Shown: in pieces, positions 9,347 to 17,952 of the stretch
How positions within the stretch are numbered: position 1 is the stretch's first letter
How the letters are laid out: every line of letters starts with the position of its first letter
NCBI GenBank assembly: GCA_030752605.1
Contig: JASMDX010000074.1
Coordinates: forward strand, 38,620-102,619
Origin: GCA-2731375 sp002731375
GTDB taxonomy: Bacteria; Pseudomonadota; Alphaproteobacteria; GCA-2731375
Length of the DNA: 64,000 nucleotides
Reading direction: 5' to 3'
Translations under genes and position numbers: made by a program
Notes under the pieces: model-generated
The model's input: only the letters and a program-made list of their open reading frames with translations
The model's database searches: none
What the model was told of the DNA's origin: nothing

Positions 9347-10032
9347 CTATTCCGCATCATGGAAAATGATGCCCAGGGTAAAGCGCTGGCCGCTGTGCAG
9401 ACGGGTGACGCCATGGCGCATGGCGCGCGAAAATAGCCGTGTTTTCCCTGCACTGGGCGTTCGCGGACGGGAAAGATTACCATTTCACTTTGTTCAGGCG
9501 TGACTACCTAGCCAATGGATTGGTGCGGGGCTGTTGCTCCACCGACAAGACCTCGTTGCCGGTGAAATCGAGACCGGGCGGCTCAACAGGATGACTGCCT
9601 GTAGGGGAAAGAATTCGCTGCCGTAGAGGTCCTGATGTAAGCGGTTGTAGTTGCCCGCCTCGTAATGCAGCAGCAGCGGCGTTGGTTTTGTTTGACCCGC
9701 CGCGTAGCAGATTTTGCGGTAGGCCGACAACGTGGGCGGATAGTGCCCATTGCCAGGTAAATTGGCTGCCATTTGGTTGGCCAAGGGGGCCAGATGGCGA
9801 TAAAGCTCCTGCCGCAGTTCGGCGACCAGGCTGGGCAATGGATTGTCGAAATAGCGGTATTGATATTCGTCAAAGCGATAGCGGGCCATTTCGATGGTAT
9901 TGCGGAAACATTGATCCTGGCCGTAGAGGCCCGCCAATTTATCGCATTCTTCGGCACTGAGCAGCGGTGCTGTCCGGCGCGATCTCCACTGTCTATCCGC
10001 GCCGCTATTCGCTTCCAGTCCAGGTCGGCCAC
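9347..10032 (-). pseudogene. Decayed 2OG-Fe(II) oxygenase (multiple frameshifts)
   Basis: Remains of a 2-oxoglutarate/Fe(II)-dependent oxygenase of the prolyl-hydroxylase type. Pieces in different frames line up in order: VADLDWKRIAARIDSGD from the GTG at 10032; after a shift near 9955-9980, APLLSAEECDKLAGLY through HYEAGNYNRLHQDLYG and AVILLSRP; after a shift near 9570, LDFTGNEVLSVEQQPR and a stop; then in another frame EMVIFPVRERPVQGK; and after a shift near 9425, MRHGVTRLHSGQRFTLGIIFHDAE with its stop at 9347. The HxD pair and distal His of the iron site are still readable but cannot sit in one protein. This fills most of the 9.27-10.19 kb gap. Confidence 0.85.
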
Positions 10033-10188
10033 GCGCTCTGTTTTTGAATGTCTCGTCCCATTCTTTTAGTCCGGCCCTGGCGCCGCGGCTATCCGGAACC
10101 AGGGCTTGATGTAAAAGCAGGCGCGGTGTGGCACTGTGTTTGTGTTGCGAATCAGAGGATTTCTTTGGAGCGAAACTGGAGTCTTGAT

Positions 10189-10989
10189 GTGAGCTTGCTG
10201 CACTTGATCGTTGTTGCCGTGGTTCAAGGCCTGACCGAGTTTCTGCCGATCTCGTCATCGGCTCACTTGATCCTGGTGCCCTTGGCCGGTGACTGGCCCG
10301 ACCAGGGCCCGACCATTGATATCGCCGTGCATCTGGGCACCCTGGGTGCGGTGATGCTGTATTTCCGCCAGGACGTGGCGGCTATGGTCATGGGCCTGGT
10401 CTCCCTGCTGCTGGGGCGCTTCAATCCGGACACCAGGCTGTTTCTGTTGATCGTGGCCGGCACCCTGCCCGCATTGGCGGCCGGTTATATTCTCGCCAGC
10501 CAGGGTTTTCTGGAATTGTTACGCTCGCCCCTGATTATCGCCTGGACCACGGTGCTGTTTGGCCTGTTGCTATGGGCCGTGGACCGGATCTGTCTGCAGA
10601 TCAACCGTATGGAACAGCTGGGATTTGGCACCGTTCTGCTGATCGGCCTGGCCCAGATACTGGCGTTGATCCCCGGCACCTCACGTTCCGGCATCACCAT
10701 CACGGCGGCCCGGGCCTTGGGGTTCGAGCGGGCGGACGCGGCGCGGATCTCGCTGTTGTTGTCGATGCCGATAATCCTGGCGGCGGCCTGTTATGCCGGC
10801 CTGGAGGTGGTGCAAGACGGACGGCTGAGCCTGGGTTTGGATGCCCTTGTGGCCGCCGCCCTGGCCTTCGTGACGGCGTTGTCGGCGGTGGCCCTGATGA
10901 TGCGCTGGCTGCGCCATGCCTCTTATACGCCGTTCGTAATCTATCGGCTGGTGCTCGGTGCCGGGCTGTTATACTGGCTTTACGCCTGA
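10189..10989 (+). CDS. uppP: Undecaprenyl-diphosphatase
   Basis: Inner-membrane BacA/UppP phosphatase recycling undecaprenyl pyrophosphate to the monophosphate carrier for cell-wall synthesis. Family motifs are GLTEFLPISSSAH near the N-terminus and PGTSRSGIT around residue 160, within about eight hydrophobic segments. The GTG at 10189 is chosen: it has GGAG seven bases upstream and gives 266 aa, the usual length. The frame is open further back but that part overlaps the oxygenase pseudogene antisense. The next gene follows by 21 bases. Confidence 0.93.
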   Translation: MSLLHLIVVAVVQGLTEFLPISSSAHLILVPLAGDWPDQGPTIDIAVHLGTLGAVMLYFRQDVAAMVMGLVSLLLGRFNPDTRLFLLIVAGTLPALAAGYILASQGFLELLRSPLIIAWTTVLFGLLLWAVDRICLQINRMEQLGFGTVLLIGLAQILALIPGTSRSGITITAARALGFERADAARISLLLSMPIILAAACYAGLEVVQDGRLSLGLDALVAAALAFVTALSAVALMMRWLRHASYTPFVIYRLVLGAGLLYWLYA

Positions 10990-11010
10990 TGAATTGAAGG
11001 ACTACAGAGC

Positions 11011-11874
11011 CTGAAAATCTGCCTGATCACCGGCACCTCGACCGGTATCGGCCATGCCACGGCGCTGCATCTGGCGCGCCAGGGCTACAAGGTCCATGCC
11101 AGCATGCGCAATGCCGCCAAGGCCGTGCCATTGCGCGAGTGGGCGGCGGCGGAAAACCTGCCACTGGTGATCGAAACCCTGGACGTTTCGGACAATCAAT
11201 CCATGCTGGCCTGTGTGGAGCGGATTATCGCGACAGAGGGACGTATCGATGTTCTGGTCAATAATGCCGGTTTGTCCTCGTCATCGCCCATCGAAACCTA
11301 CCCGGAGGATGAGCACCGAGCCATGTTCGAGGCCAATTACTGGGGCCCCGTGAAATTGACCCAGGCCGTTCTGCCCGGCATGCGCGCCCATAGCCATGGC
11401 GCCATCGTCAATATTTCGTCAATAGTGGGGCGTGTCGCCTGGGCTAATCAGGGCGTCTATTGTGCCTCAAAATTCGCCATGGAGGCATTTTCAGAAACGT
11501 TGACCCAGGAGGTCGCACCCTTGGGCATCCGCGTGGCAATCATCGAGCCGGGCGTGATCGCCTCAGCGATTTTTGAAAATACCCCGGTGCATTATTACCG
11601 CGCCTCGCCTTACAAATCAGCCATGCGGCGCAACGGCCGTTTCTTCAATGCCGGTATCGCGAATGCCACCCCCGCCGAAGCCGTGGCCAAGGTGATTGCT
11701 GAGGCGCTATTGGCCGAACAGCCGAAATTGCGCTATCCGGTTGGTTTTGGTAGCGAAATCATGGACCGCCGCGCCGCTATGAGCGATGAAGACTTCGTCG
11801 CTCTGAGCACCTTGGACGATGGGGACTATTACCAGGTTCTACGGGACCGCCTGGGCATTGAGCTGGAGCCGTAA
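11011..11874 (+). CDS. SDR family oxidoreductase with an apparent CTG start
   Basis: Classical short-chain dehydrogenase. The Rossmann motif TGTSTGIG lies only a few codons after CTG-AAA-ATC-TGC at 11011. An in-frame TGA stands at 10990 and no ATG, GTG or TTG lies between it and the motif; the first ATG (11104) would remove the cofactor-binding strand. AAGGA at 10997-11001 sits 9 bases before the CTG, so CTG is the likely initiator. NNAG appears as VLVNNAGLSSS, and the catalytic site is SSIVGR...YCASKFAMEAF. The product is 287 aa. The substrate is unknown; it may share an operon with uppP. Confidence 0.82.
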   Translation: MKICLITGTSTGIGHATALHLARQGYKVHASMRNAAKAVPLREWAAAENLPLVIETLDVSDNQSMLACVERIIATEGRIDVLVNNAGLSSSSPIETYPEDEHRAMFEANYWGPVKLTQAVLPGMRAHSHGAIVNISSIVGRVAWANQGVYCASKFAMEAFSETLTQEVAPLGIRVAIIEPGVIASAIFENTPVHYYRASPYKSAMRRNGRFFNAGIANATPAEAVAKVIAEALLAEQPKLRYPVGFGSEIMDRRAAMSDEDFVALSTLDDGDYYQVLRDRLGIELEP

Positions 11875-11882
11875 GCGAAAGA

Positions 11883-12827
11883 TTAGAGCAGCTCGGTTTG
11901 GGGGAGGCGCCCGGCCTTGCGGTAGCGGTACAGATAGTGCGGTAATACCGCGTTCAGAGCCGTGGGCGTTACACCCAGCGCGTCCAGACCCGGCAGTTCG
12001 CCGCTGGCCACATTGTCCACCTTCAACATATCCACCTGGTCCATGGTCAAGATCCGCCACGGCAGCAGTTGCAAGAAGAAGGCGTAGAACTTGGCCAGGG
12101 CAAACGGATACCAGACGGTCAGGCGGTTGCGTCCGGTATGTTCACAGGTCATGGCGATCATTTCGGCCATGGTTAAAACTTGAGGGCCGCCCAACTCGTA
12201 AGTGCCGCCTGTGGCTGCGCCGTCCCGTGCCAGGGCGGCAATGGCCTGGGCCACGTCGTCCACATAGACCGGCTGCATGCGGCCCTTGCCGCCGCCCAGC
12301 AAGGGCATCACGGGGGTCAACGTAGCCAACTGGCCAAACAGATTGAAAAAATGATCCTCCGCGCCAAAAATGATCGATGGCCGAACAGTGATGGCGTCGG
12401 GGTATGTACCCCTGACCATGGCCTCGCCGGCGGCCTTGCTGCGGGCGTATTTGCTGTTTGCCTCTGCATCGGCACCGATGGCCGAAACATGGATCAGGCG
12501 GCCAACGCCGGCACTGGTGGCGGCACGGGCCACCGTCTCGGCACCGTCTTCATGCACTGCCTGGAAACCTTGCGCACCACCTGGAAACATCACGCCGGCC
12601 AGGTTGATCACCACATCGGCGCCGGCGACGGCGCGCGTGATCGAGGCCTCGTTGCGGATATTGGCCTGGATTGGCTGGACTTGGCCGACATCGCCCATGG
12701 GCTTGAGAAAGTTGGCGGCTTCGGGGTCCCGCACCGCGACGCGGACCTGCGTGCCCTGTTGCGCCAGGCGTTTGACAAGATAGCGGCCCAAAAACCCGGC
12801 ACCGCCGATGACTGTTACCTTACCCAT
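11883..12827 (-). CDS. NAD(P)-binding protein, complex I NDUFA9-like
   Basis: Atypical (extended) SDR of 314 aa resembling the NDUFA9/39-kDa accessory subunit of complex I found in alphaproteobacteria. The N-terminal motif is VIGGAGFLGRYLV (residues 5-17), a strand VVINLAGVMFPGG follows, and the active-site region has SAIGADAEANSKYARSKAAGE. The C-terminal half ends in the PHYLYRYRKAGRLP tail seen in this subgroup. The ATG at 12827 places the glycine motif at the N-terminus. It is convergent with the preceding SDR and divergent from the carboxylase gene. Whether it binds complex I or acts as a quinone-pathway reductase cannot be decided here. Confidence 0.85.
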   Translation of the reverse strand: MGKVTVIGGAGFLGRYLVKRLAQQGTQVRVAVRDPEAANFLKPMGDVGQVQPIQANIRNEASITRAVAGADVVINLAGVMFPGGAQGFQAVHEDGAETVARAATSAGVGRLIHVSAIGADAEANSKYARSKAAGEAMVRGTYPDAITVRPSIIFGAEDHFFNLFGQLATLTPVMPLLGGGKGRMQPVYVDDVAQAIAALARDGAATGGTYELGGPQVLTMAEMIAMTCEHTGRNRLTVWYPFALAKFYAFFLQLLPWRILTMDQVDMLKVDNVASGELPGLDALGVTPTALNAVLPHYLYRYRKAGRLPQTELL

Positions 12828-12974
12828 GTCACTTTGATCCCATAATCTGAATCTTGAACCAACTCTCGTGGCGCGCATCATACTGGCCTTGCCTCCAATG
12901 CGCCATCACAGTTTGGCACGGCGAGGGCATGATATAAGCTGATCCGTAAAATCAGTTTGGTATGGAGGATCGTA

Positions 12975-14504
12975 ATGGCGATGGAAGAACAATTGCGCGA
13001 ACTGGCGGCGCGGCGAGAAAAGGCGTTGGCCATGGGTTCGCCCCGGCGCTTGCAGGAATTCTGCGACGCGGGCGTATTGAACGTGCGGCAGCGGATCGCC
13101 TATTTGTTCGACGAAGGCTCGTTCACGGAGCAAGGTTTGCTGGCTCTGCCTGCCCGCGTCGAAGATCGCGACCGCGCGCCAGGTGACGGCAGCGTCGATG
13201 GTAGCGGCACCATCAATGGTAGGTTGGCGGTGGTCAATGCGGCTGATTTCACCTCTATGGGCGCATCGAGCGCAGAAATCGCGGGCCAAAAAATGGTGCA
13301 CAGCCGAAAAACCGCGATCGAAAACGGTATACCCTTGATCATGCTGTGTGAATGCTCCGGTGGACGTATACCGGATATCATGGGCGCGGCGGGAATCCAT
13401 AAGACCGGCGAATATTTCGATCTTAGCCATGACCGGCAAATTCCGAGAGCCGCCGCCGTGTTGGGGCAAAGTTATGGCGGCGGCACCTGGCGGGCCGCGA
13501 CCTCTGACTTCGTGGTCATGCGCAAGGGCGCGGTGATGGCGGTATCCTCGGCTAACGTCACCTCGGTCGCCATCTCGGAAGACCCTGACCCGGAGGAACT
13601 GGGCGGTTGGCGCATGCAGGCCGGCGTCACGGGCCAGGTCGATCTGGCCGTCGACAGTGATGAAGAGGCATTGGACGCCATCAAGGCGTTCCTCAGCTAT
13701 ATGCCCTCGCACAGTGGCGAGGCGCCGCCTGAACTGGAGCCCGCCGCAGATGCCGCACAGGACCAGGATGCCCTGCTGTCAGTGGTGCCTGAAAGCCGCA
13801 GCAAGGTTTACGATATGCGCGACGTGGTCCGCGTGATCATGGATAAGGGCAGTTATTTCCCCATCAAGGACCGCTTCGCGCGCAATATCTCCACTGGCCT
13901 GGCGCGGCTGAATGGGCGCAGTGTCGGGGTCATGGCGCCAAATCCAAAGTTCAAGGGCGGGGCTCTGGATTCCGACGCCTGTGACAAGGCGATCAGCTTT
14001 ATCGCACTATGTGACAGCTTTAATATACCTCTTGTCACCCTGGCTGATACGCCGGGCTTTCTGGTCGGCGTGGCGGGCGAGAAGTTGCGCTTGCCCGGCA
14101 AGATCATGAACTACACCCAGGCCCTGCAATTGGCCACGGTGCCCAAACTATCGGTGATCGTGCGCAAGAGTTATGGCCAAGCGCATCTCAACATGGGCGC
14201 CGGTGTCTGCGACCACATGGCGGCCTGGGTGACAGCCGATATCTCGTTCATGGATCCCAATGCGGCCGTCAATGTGGTTTACCGGGTGCGGGAGGAGGAC
14301 GAACCGGAGCGTTACCGCGAGCTGATGGCCAAGGTCATGCAGGATAGTTCCGGTTATGATCTGGCGGCCTGCTACCGGGCCCAAACCGTACTTGATCCGC
14401 GTGAAACACGTGATTGGTTGGCCCGGATGCTGGAGGTTCACCGGCGCCGGCCAACGGGCGGCATCGCAAAACACCGCCTGGCAACCTGGCCGACAACTTT
14501 TTAA
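12975..14504 (+). CDS. Acyl-CoA carboxylase, carboxyltransferase (beta) subunit
   Basis: Biotin-dependent carboxyltransferase of the PccB/MccB family, about 509 aa, moving carboxyl from biotin to an acyl-CoA. The N-terminal half contains RIAYLFDEGSFTE and a duplicated crotonase-like fold; the C-terminal half contains the FARNISTGLARLNGRSVG strand and ADTPGFLVG (oxyanion region). The ATG at 12975 has GGAGG at 12964-12968. No biotin carboxylase or BCCP gene adjoins it, so the alpha subunit must be encoded elsewhere and the acyl-CoA substrate is open. The middle segment DVVRVIMDKGSYFPIKD is typical of acyl-CoA rather than acetyl-CoA (AccD) enzymes. Confidence 0.88.
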   Translation: MAMEEQLRELAARREKALAMGSPRRLQEFCDAGVLNVRQRIAYLFDEGSFTEQGLLALPARVEDRDRAPGDGSVDGSGTINGRLAVVNAADFTSMGASSAEIAGQKMVHSRKTAIENGIPLIMLCECSGGRIPDIMGAAGIHKTGEYFDLSHDRQIPRAAAVLGQSYGGGTWRAATSDFVVMRKGAVMAVSSANVTSVAISEDPDPEELGGWRMQAGVTGQVDLAVDSDEEALDAIKAFLSYMPSHSGEAPPELEPAADAAQDQDALLSVVPESRSKVYDMRDVVRVIMDKGSYFPIKDRFARNISTGLARLNGRSVGVMAPNPKFKGGALDSDACDKAISFIALCDSFNIPLVTLADTPGFLVGVAGEKLRLPGKIMNYTQALQLATVPKLSVIVRKSYGQAHLNMGAGVCDHMAAWVTADISFMDPNAAVNVVYRVREEDEPERYRELMAKVMQDSSGYDLAACYRAQTVLDPRETRDWLARMLEVHRRRPTGGIAKHRLATWPTTF

Positions 14505-14525
14505 AGAGAGAAGGGGCTAGCCGTC

Positions 14526-14554
14526 TTGACAATGCCCGGCCCGGGCAGTATCGA
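14526..14554 (+). promoter_or_regulatory. Sigma-70 promoter of tRNA-Leu with palindromic spacer
   Basis: TTGACA at 14526-14531, a 17-base spacer and TATCGA at 14549-14554. The start point would fall about 5 bases before the tRNA at 14567. The spacer contains a perfect palindrome, TGCCCGG-C-CCGGGCA (14533-14547), which could bind a regulator or simply help end transcription from the upstream gene. Confidence 0.65.
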
Positions 14555-14566
14555 TGCCGCCCTGGG

Positions 14567-14653
14567 GCCCAGGTGGCGGAATTGGCAGACGCGCTAGCTT
14601 CAGGTGCTAGTGGGGGTAACCCCGTGGAAGTTCGAGTCTTCTCCTGGGCACCA
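14567..14653 (+). tRNA. tRNA-Leu (anticodon CAG)
   Basis: An 87-nt class II tRNA with encoded CCA. The acceptor stem GCCCAGG pairs with CCTGGGC. The D-loop region GGCAGACGCG follows, the anticodon stem CTAGC/GCTAG (14594-14598 with 14606-14610) closes the loop TTCAGGT with anticodon CAG at 14601-14603, and there is a variable arm (GGGGGTAACCCC) and the T-loop TTCGAGT. All stems pair as expected. Confidence 0.97.
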
Positions 14654-14654
14654 T

Positions 14655-14690
14655 TCCCCCTCATGCCCCATATTGGGGTGCGGGGGATGG
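14655..14690 (+). terminator. Possible hairpin after tRNA-Leu
   Basis: Directly after the tRNA, CCCCC...CCCC and GGGG...GGGGG can fold around an ATATT loop with a small internal mismatch. There is no T-run after it, so it may be a processing or weak termination structure rather than a full intrinsic terminator. Confidence 0.4.
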
Positions 14691-14776
14691 CAGCAAGAAT
14701 AATCGGGCCAACTGCCGGGACCGCCAAATTAACACGCGTACCAAACCAATCCGCTAAATAGGGGCAGCACTAGGCA

Positions 14777-15388
14777 ATGGCCAATCATCTTCACAAGGGC
14801 GATCTCCCCGACGGTTTGTCATTTGGCGATATGGTGGCCATCGATTCTGAAACCATGGGCCTCGATCCTCACCGCGACCGCCTGTGTCTGATCCAATTGT
14901 CGGCGGGCGACGGCGATTGCCATCTGGTGCAATTTGCCAAGGGCGTCTATCAGGCGCCAAATCTTTGCGCCATACTGGCCGATCCCGGCGTGACCAAGCT
15001 GTTTCATTTCGCCCGTTTCGACGTGGCCATGATCAAACGCTCTCTGGGCATCGACTGTACGCCGATTTATTGCACCAAGATCGCCTCGAAACTAGTGCGA
15101 ACTTATACCGACCGCCACGGCCTGAAAGACCTCTGCCGGGAGCTCCTCGGCGTCGATCTGTCGAAACAGCAGCAAAGCTCCGATTGGGGCGCGGACGAAC
15201 TATCGTCGCAGCAATTGGATTATGCCGCCAATGATGTGCTGCACCTGCACCACCTGCATGGCGTTTTGCAGGATATGCTGGCCCGCGAAGGCCGCGATCA
15301 TTTGGCCCAGGCCAGTTTTGACTATCTGCCCATACGGGCGGAATTGGACCTGGCGGGCTGGTCCGAAACGGATATTTTCTCGCACTAA
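14777..15388 (+). CDS. rnd: Ribonuclease D, short form
   Basis: 3'-5' exoribonuclease of the DEDDy family, trimming tRNA and other small RNAs. Exo I is AIDSET (D23, E25), Exo II includes FHFARFDVAM, and Exo III is YAANDVLHL with the tyrosine and aspartate. At 203 aa it has only the exonuclease domain and no HRDC domains, the common short alphaproteobacterial form. It stands alone behind tRNA-Leu. Confidence 0.92.
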   Translation: MANHLHKGDLPDGLSFGDMVAIDSETMGLDPHRDRLCLIQLSAGDGDCHLVQFAKGVYQAPNLCAILADPGVTKLFHFARFDVAMIKRSLGIDCTPIYCTKIASKLVRTYTDRHGLKDLCRELLGVDLSKQQQSSDWGADELSSQQLDYAANDVLHLHHLHGVLQDMLAREGRDHLAQASFDYLPIRAELDLAGWSETDIFSH

Positions 15389-15508
15389 GAATTCCGCCGG
15401 GGCGGCTAGTCGAGCAGGCCAGCGCGTCTTTGTTCCCGGCATTTTTGCGGGGGGTTTGCGGGTTTGACCATACCTATCTAATTGCTCATACTGAATTAAT
15501 TCGGAAGT

Positions 15509-15524
15509 TGGCACAATTTTCGCA
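15509..15524 (+). promoter_or_regulatory. Candidate sigma-54 (-24/-12) promoter before the kdsD-lpt-rpoN block
   Basis: TGGCACA-ATTT-TCGCA matches the TGGCACR-N4-TTGCW consensus except for one base (C for T at 15521). The essential GG (15510-15511) and GC (15522-15523) are correctly spaced. The next gene starts about 75 bases downstream, and rpoN itself is fourth in line, so autoregulation is possible. Confidence 0.5.
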
Positions 15525-15533
15525 TGCGAAAAT
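15516..15533. repeat. Perfect 18-bp palindrome over the -12 element
   Basis: ATTTTCGCATGCGAAAAT reads the same on both strands. It overlaps the -12 part of the sigma-54-like promoter, so a dimeric regulator bound here would block or guide initiation. I do not recognise the site as that of a known regulator. Confidence 0.6.
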
Positions 15534-15597
15534 CTACCGCTTTCGAGATGATTTAATGTATGTTCGCTAAAGCAATTTATTTTCAAAGGCTTATTTG

Positions 15598-16602
15598 GTG
15601 TCCGTGAAGATTCGGGAAGAGGCATTGACGACGAAAAATAGCAGTGTCCGCGCGGCGGCAGAGCGGGTTTTGCGCCTGGAGGCGGAAGGTCTTGGCCTGC
15701 TGGCCGATGGTCTGGACGAAAAGTTTGATGCCGCCGCGGATCTGTTGTCGCAAATCACTGGGAAGCTGGTCGTCAGCGGCATGGGAAAAAGCGGCCATAT
15801 TGGACGAAAGATCGCCGCGACCTTGGCCTCCACCGGTACGCCGGCGCATTACGTTCATCCGGGAGAGGCCAGTCACGGAGATCTGGGCATGATCGGCCCG
15901 GATGACGGCGTTTTGGCGCTATCCAATTCCGGTGAGACGGCGGAATTGAACGATTTGGTCGCCTACGCCAAGTTCCGCGGCATTCCATTTTTGGCCATGG
16001 TCGGCAAGGCGCCCTCCACCCTTGCCTCGGCGGCGGACGTGGCGCTGGTTCTGCCCGCCATGGCCGAGGCCTGCCCCATGGGCCTGGCGCCGACCACATC
16101 TACCACCATGATGCTGGGCCTGGGCGATGCCCTGGCAGTAGCCATGATGGACCGACGCAGCTTTTCCTCCGATCAATTCCAGGTTCTGCACCCTGGCGGC
16201 CGCCTGGGCCGGAAATTCGTCCGGGTAGATGATCTGATGCATAAGGGCGGTGAACTGCCGCTATGTCCGGCGGAAACAGCCATGTCGGCGGCTATTTTGA
16301 CCATGACCGAGAAACGTTTCGGCTGCGTCGGCGTGGTGGATGGCGCCGGTGCGTTGATCGGCATTGTCACCGATGGTGATCTGAGCCGCCATATGGATGA
16401 CGGCTTGATGCGCAAGGTGGTGGGCGAGGTGATGACGTCTAAGCCGAAGACCATTCGTGCTGGAGCCCTGGCGGCTGAGGCCCTGGGCTTCATGAATGCC
16501 AACAAGATTACTTGTCTGTTCGTCACCCAGGACGGCGGGGCCGGTAACATGCCGGTGGGGATTCTGCATGTGCACGATATTCTGCGCGCAGGTATAGCCT
16601 AA
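15598..16602 (+). CDS. kdsD: Arabinose-5-phosphate isomerase (KpsF/GutQ family)
   Basis: Isomerises ribulose-5-phosphate to arabinose-5-phosphate, the first step of KDO synthesis for LPS. The N-terminal SIS domain (about residues 40-175) has GMGKSGHIGRKIAATLASTGTP-type phosphosugar binding and LSNSGETAEL. Two CBS domains occupy about 205-330, including FGCVGVVDGAGALIGIVTDGDL. The start is GTG 15598 (TTG 15595 is just before it). It is first in an LPS transport block and overlaps lptC by one base (TAATG). Confidence 0.93.
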   Translation: MSVKIREEALTTKNSSVRAAAERVLRLEAEGLGLLADGLDEKFDAAADLLSQITGKLVVSGMGKSGHIGRKIAATLASTGTPAHYVHPGEASHGDLGMIGPDDGVLALSNSGETAELNDLVAYAKFRGIPFLAMVGKAPSTLASAADVALVLPAMAEACPMGLAPTTSTTMMLGLGDALAVAMMDRRSFSSDQFQVLHPGGRLGRKFVRVDDLMHKGGELPLCPAETAMSAAILTMTEKRFGCVGVVDGAGALIGIVTDGDLSRHMDDGLMRKVVGEVMTSKPKTIRAGALAAEALGFMNANKITCLFVTQDGGAGNMPVGILHVHDILRAGIA

Positions 16603-17303
16603 TGGACCCTACGCGAAACATTGCGTCGGGCGGCCCAGGGGAAGGCATTGGGGATGATGCGGCGCCGGCACGGCGTTTTCAGTTTGACCCGGATCGCCGC
16701 CAGGCGCGGGTCTCGCCCCAATACAGCCGTTTTGTCGGAATGATGAAGCTGCTGCTGCCCCTGTTGGCATTTGGTCTGGTGGTTGCCGTGGTGATCTGGC
16801 CTAACGAGTTTCGCGAGGCCACAGGCTTTCATCTTTCCTATGTCTCCAGCGAAGATGGCAGTGCCACCGAGCTGACCATGCTGCGGCCCCGTTATCTGGG
16901 CACCGACGCCCGCAATCGGCCATTTGTGGTAACCGCCGATCAGGCCACACAGGATCTGAAGGACCAGCGCCAAATCAGCCTGACGCGGCTGCAGGCGGAT
17001 ATATCCACGGTCGATGGCCGCTGGTTTACCGTTATGGCGGCTACCGGCGTCTATCATCAACAGCGCCAGCATTTGCATTTACAGGGCGCCATCAATCTGT
17101 TTACCGATCAGGGCTACGAGTTCAATGCTGAAATTGTGGAAATCGATCTCAACATCGGGCAGGCGACGTCCGATCAGCCGGTACACGGCCAGGGTCCTTT
17201 TGGCACTCTGAGGGCGGACCGGATGGAGGTTGAGGATTTCGGCCAGCGGCTGTTTTTCAAGGGTAATGTCAAGATGCATATCATGGCACAGGGCAAGGGT
17301 TAG
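16602..17303 (+). CDS. lptC: LPS export protein LptC
   Basis: Bitopic inner-membrane protein passing LPS from the LptBFG transporter to LptA. One transmembrane segment, KLLLPLLAFGLVVAVVIW, lies near residues 48-65, followed by a periplasmic beta-jellyroll domain. The cytoplasmic N-terminus of about 45 residues is longer than in enteric LptC, as is usual in alphaproteobacteria. Position between kdsD and lptA supports the call more than sequence identity, which is low in this family. Confidence 0.88.
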   Translation: MDPTRNIASGGPGEGIGDDAAPARRFQFDPDRRQARVSPQYSRFVGMMKLLLPLLAFGLVVAVVIWPNEFREATGFHLSYVSSEDGSATELTMLRPRYLGTDARNRPFVVTADQATQDLKDQRQISLTRLQADISTVDGRWFTVMAATGVYHQQRQHLHLQGAINLFTDQGYEFNAEIVEIDLNIGQATSDQPVHGQGPFGTLRADRMEVEDFGQRLFFKGNVKMHIMAQGKG

Positions 17304-17306
17304 ACC

Positions 17307-17855
17307 ATGGTGGGGCGGATTGGCAGTAGAAGAAATAACCTGCCGGCCATGATGTTGTCGGCGTTCATGTTGATTGCCGGCACCGGCATGGCGCAGGGGC
17401 AAGGCCAGCCCGTAACTCCGGATGCGGATCAACCGATTGATATCAATGCCGATAATCTGGAGGTCCAGCAGGATAAGAATTTGGCCATTTTTTCCGGCAA
17501 TGTGATAGCGGTTCAGGGGCGTATCAAGTTGCGCGCGGAACGATTGAAGGTCTGGTACCGGCCTGCCGATGCCGCTGCTAGCGGGGGCGCCAATGGTACG
17601 ATCATACGAATTGATGCCATTGATAAGGTATTTGTCTCTTCGGCGGAGGAGACGGCACAGGGCGATATCGGGATCTATGAAGTGGCTGATCAGCGCCTGA
17701 CCTTGACCGGTGCCGTGGTTCTAACCCGTAGTGAGAACGTGCTGCGGGGCAACAAGTTGGTGATGAACCTTGCCACTGGGCAAAGCAAGATCAGCGGTGG
17801 GCGGGTGCATGGCCGTTTCGTAGCACCGAAACGCAACGGCAAAGGGGCGAATTGA
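17307..17855 (+). CDS. lptA: LPS transport periplasmic protein LptA
   Basis: Periplasmic bridge protein of LPS export. A signal peptide (hydrophobic core MMLSAFMLIAGTGMAQG, about residues 15-31) precedes an OstA-type beta-jellyroll containing PIDINADNLEVQQDKNLAIF and the repeated short strands ending in LRGNKLVMNLATG. The 182 aa are typical. It starts 3 bases after lptC and is followed by a 97-base gap before lptB. Confidence 0.9.
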   Translation: MVGRIGSRRNNLPAMMLSAFMLIAGTGMAQGQGQPVTPDADQPIDINADNLEVQQDKNLAIFSGNVIAVQGRIKLRAERLKVWYRPADAAASGGANGTIIRIDAIDKVFVSSAEETAQGDIGIYEVADQRLTLTGAVVLTRSENVLRGNKLVMNLATGQSKISGGRVHGRFVAPKRNGKGAN

Positions 17856-17952
17856 ATCAAAAATGCGCCCTAAAACAGTAATGTCAATATTTTCTGAATG
17901 CGAAGGTAAGTGATCGGTAACCCTGTTCTGCTACGTTAATAAAGGTAAGCAA

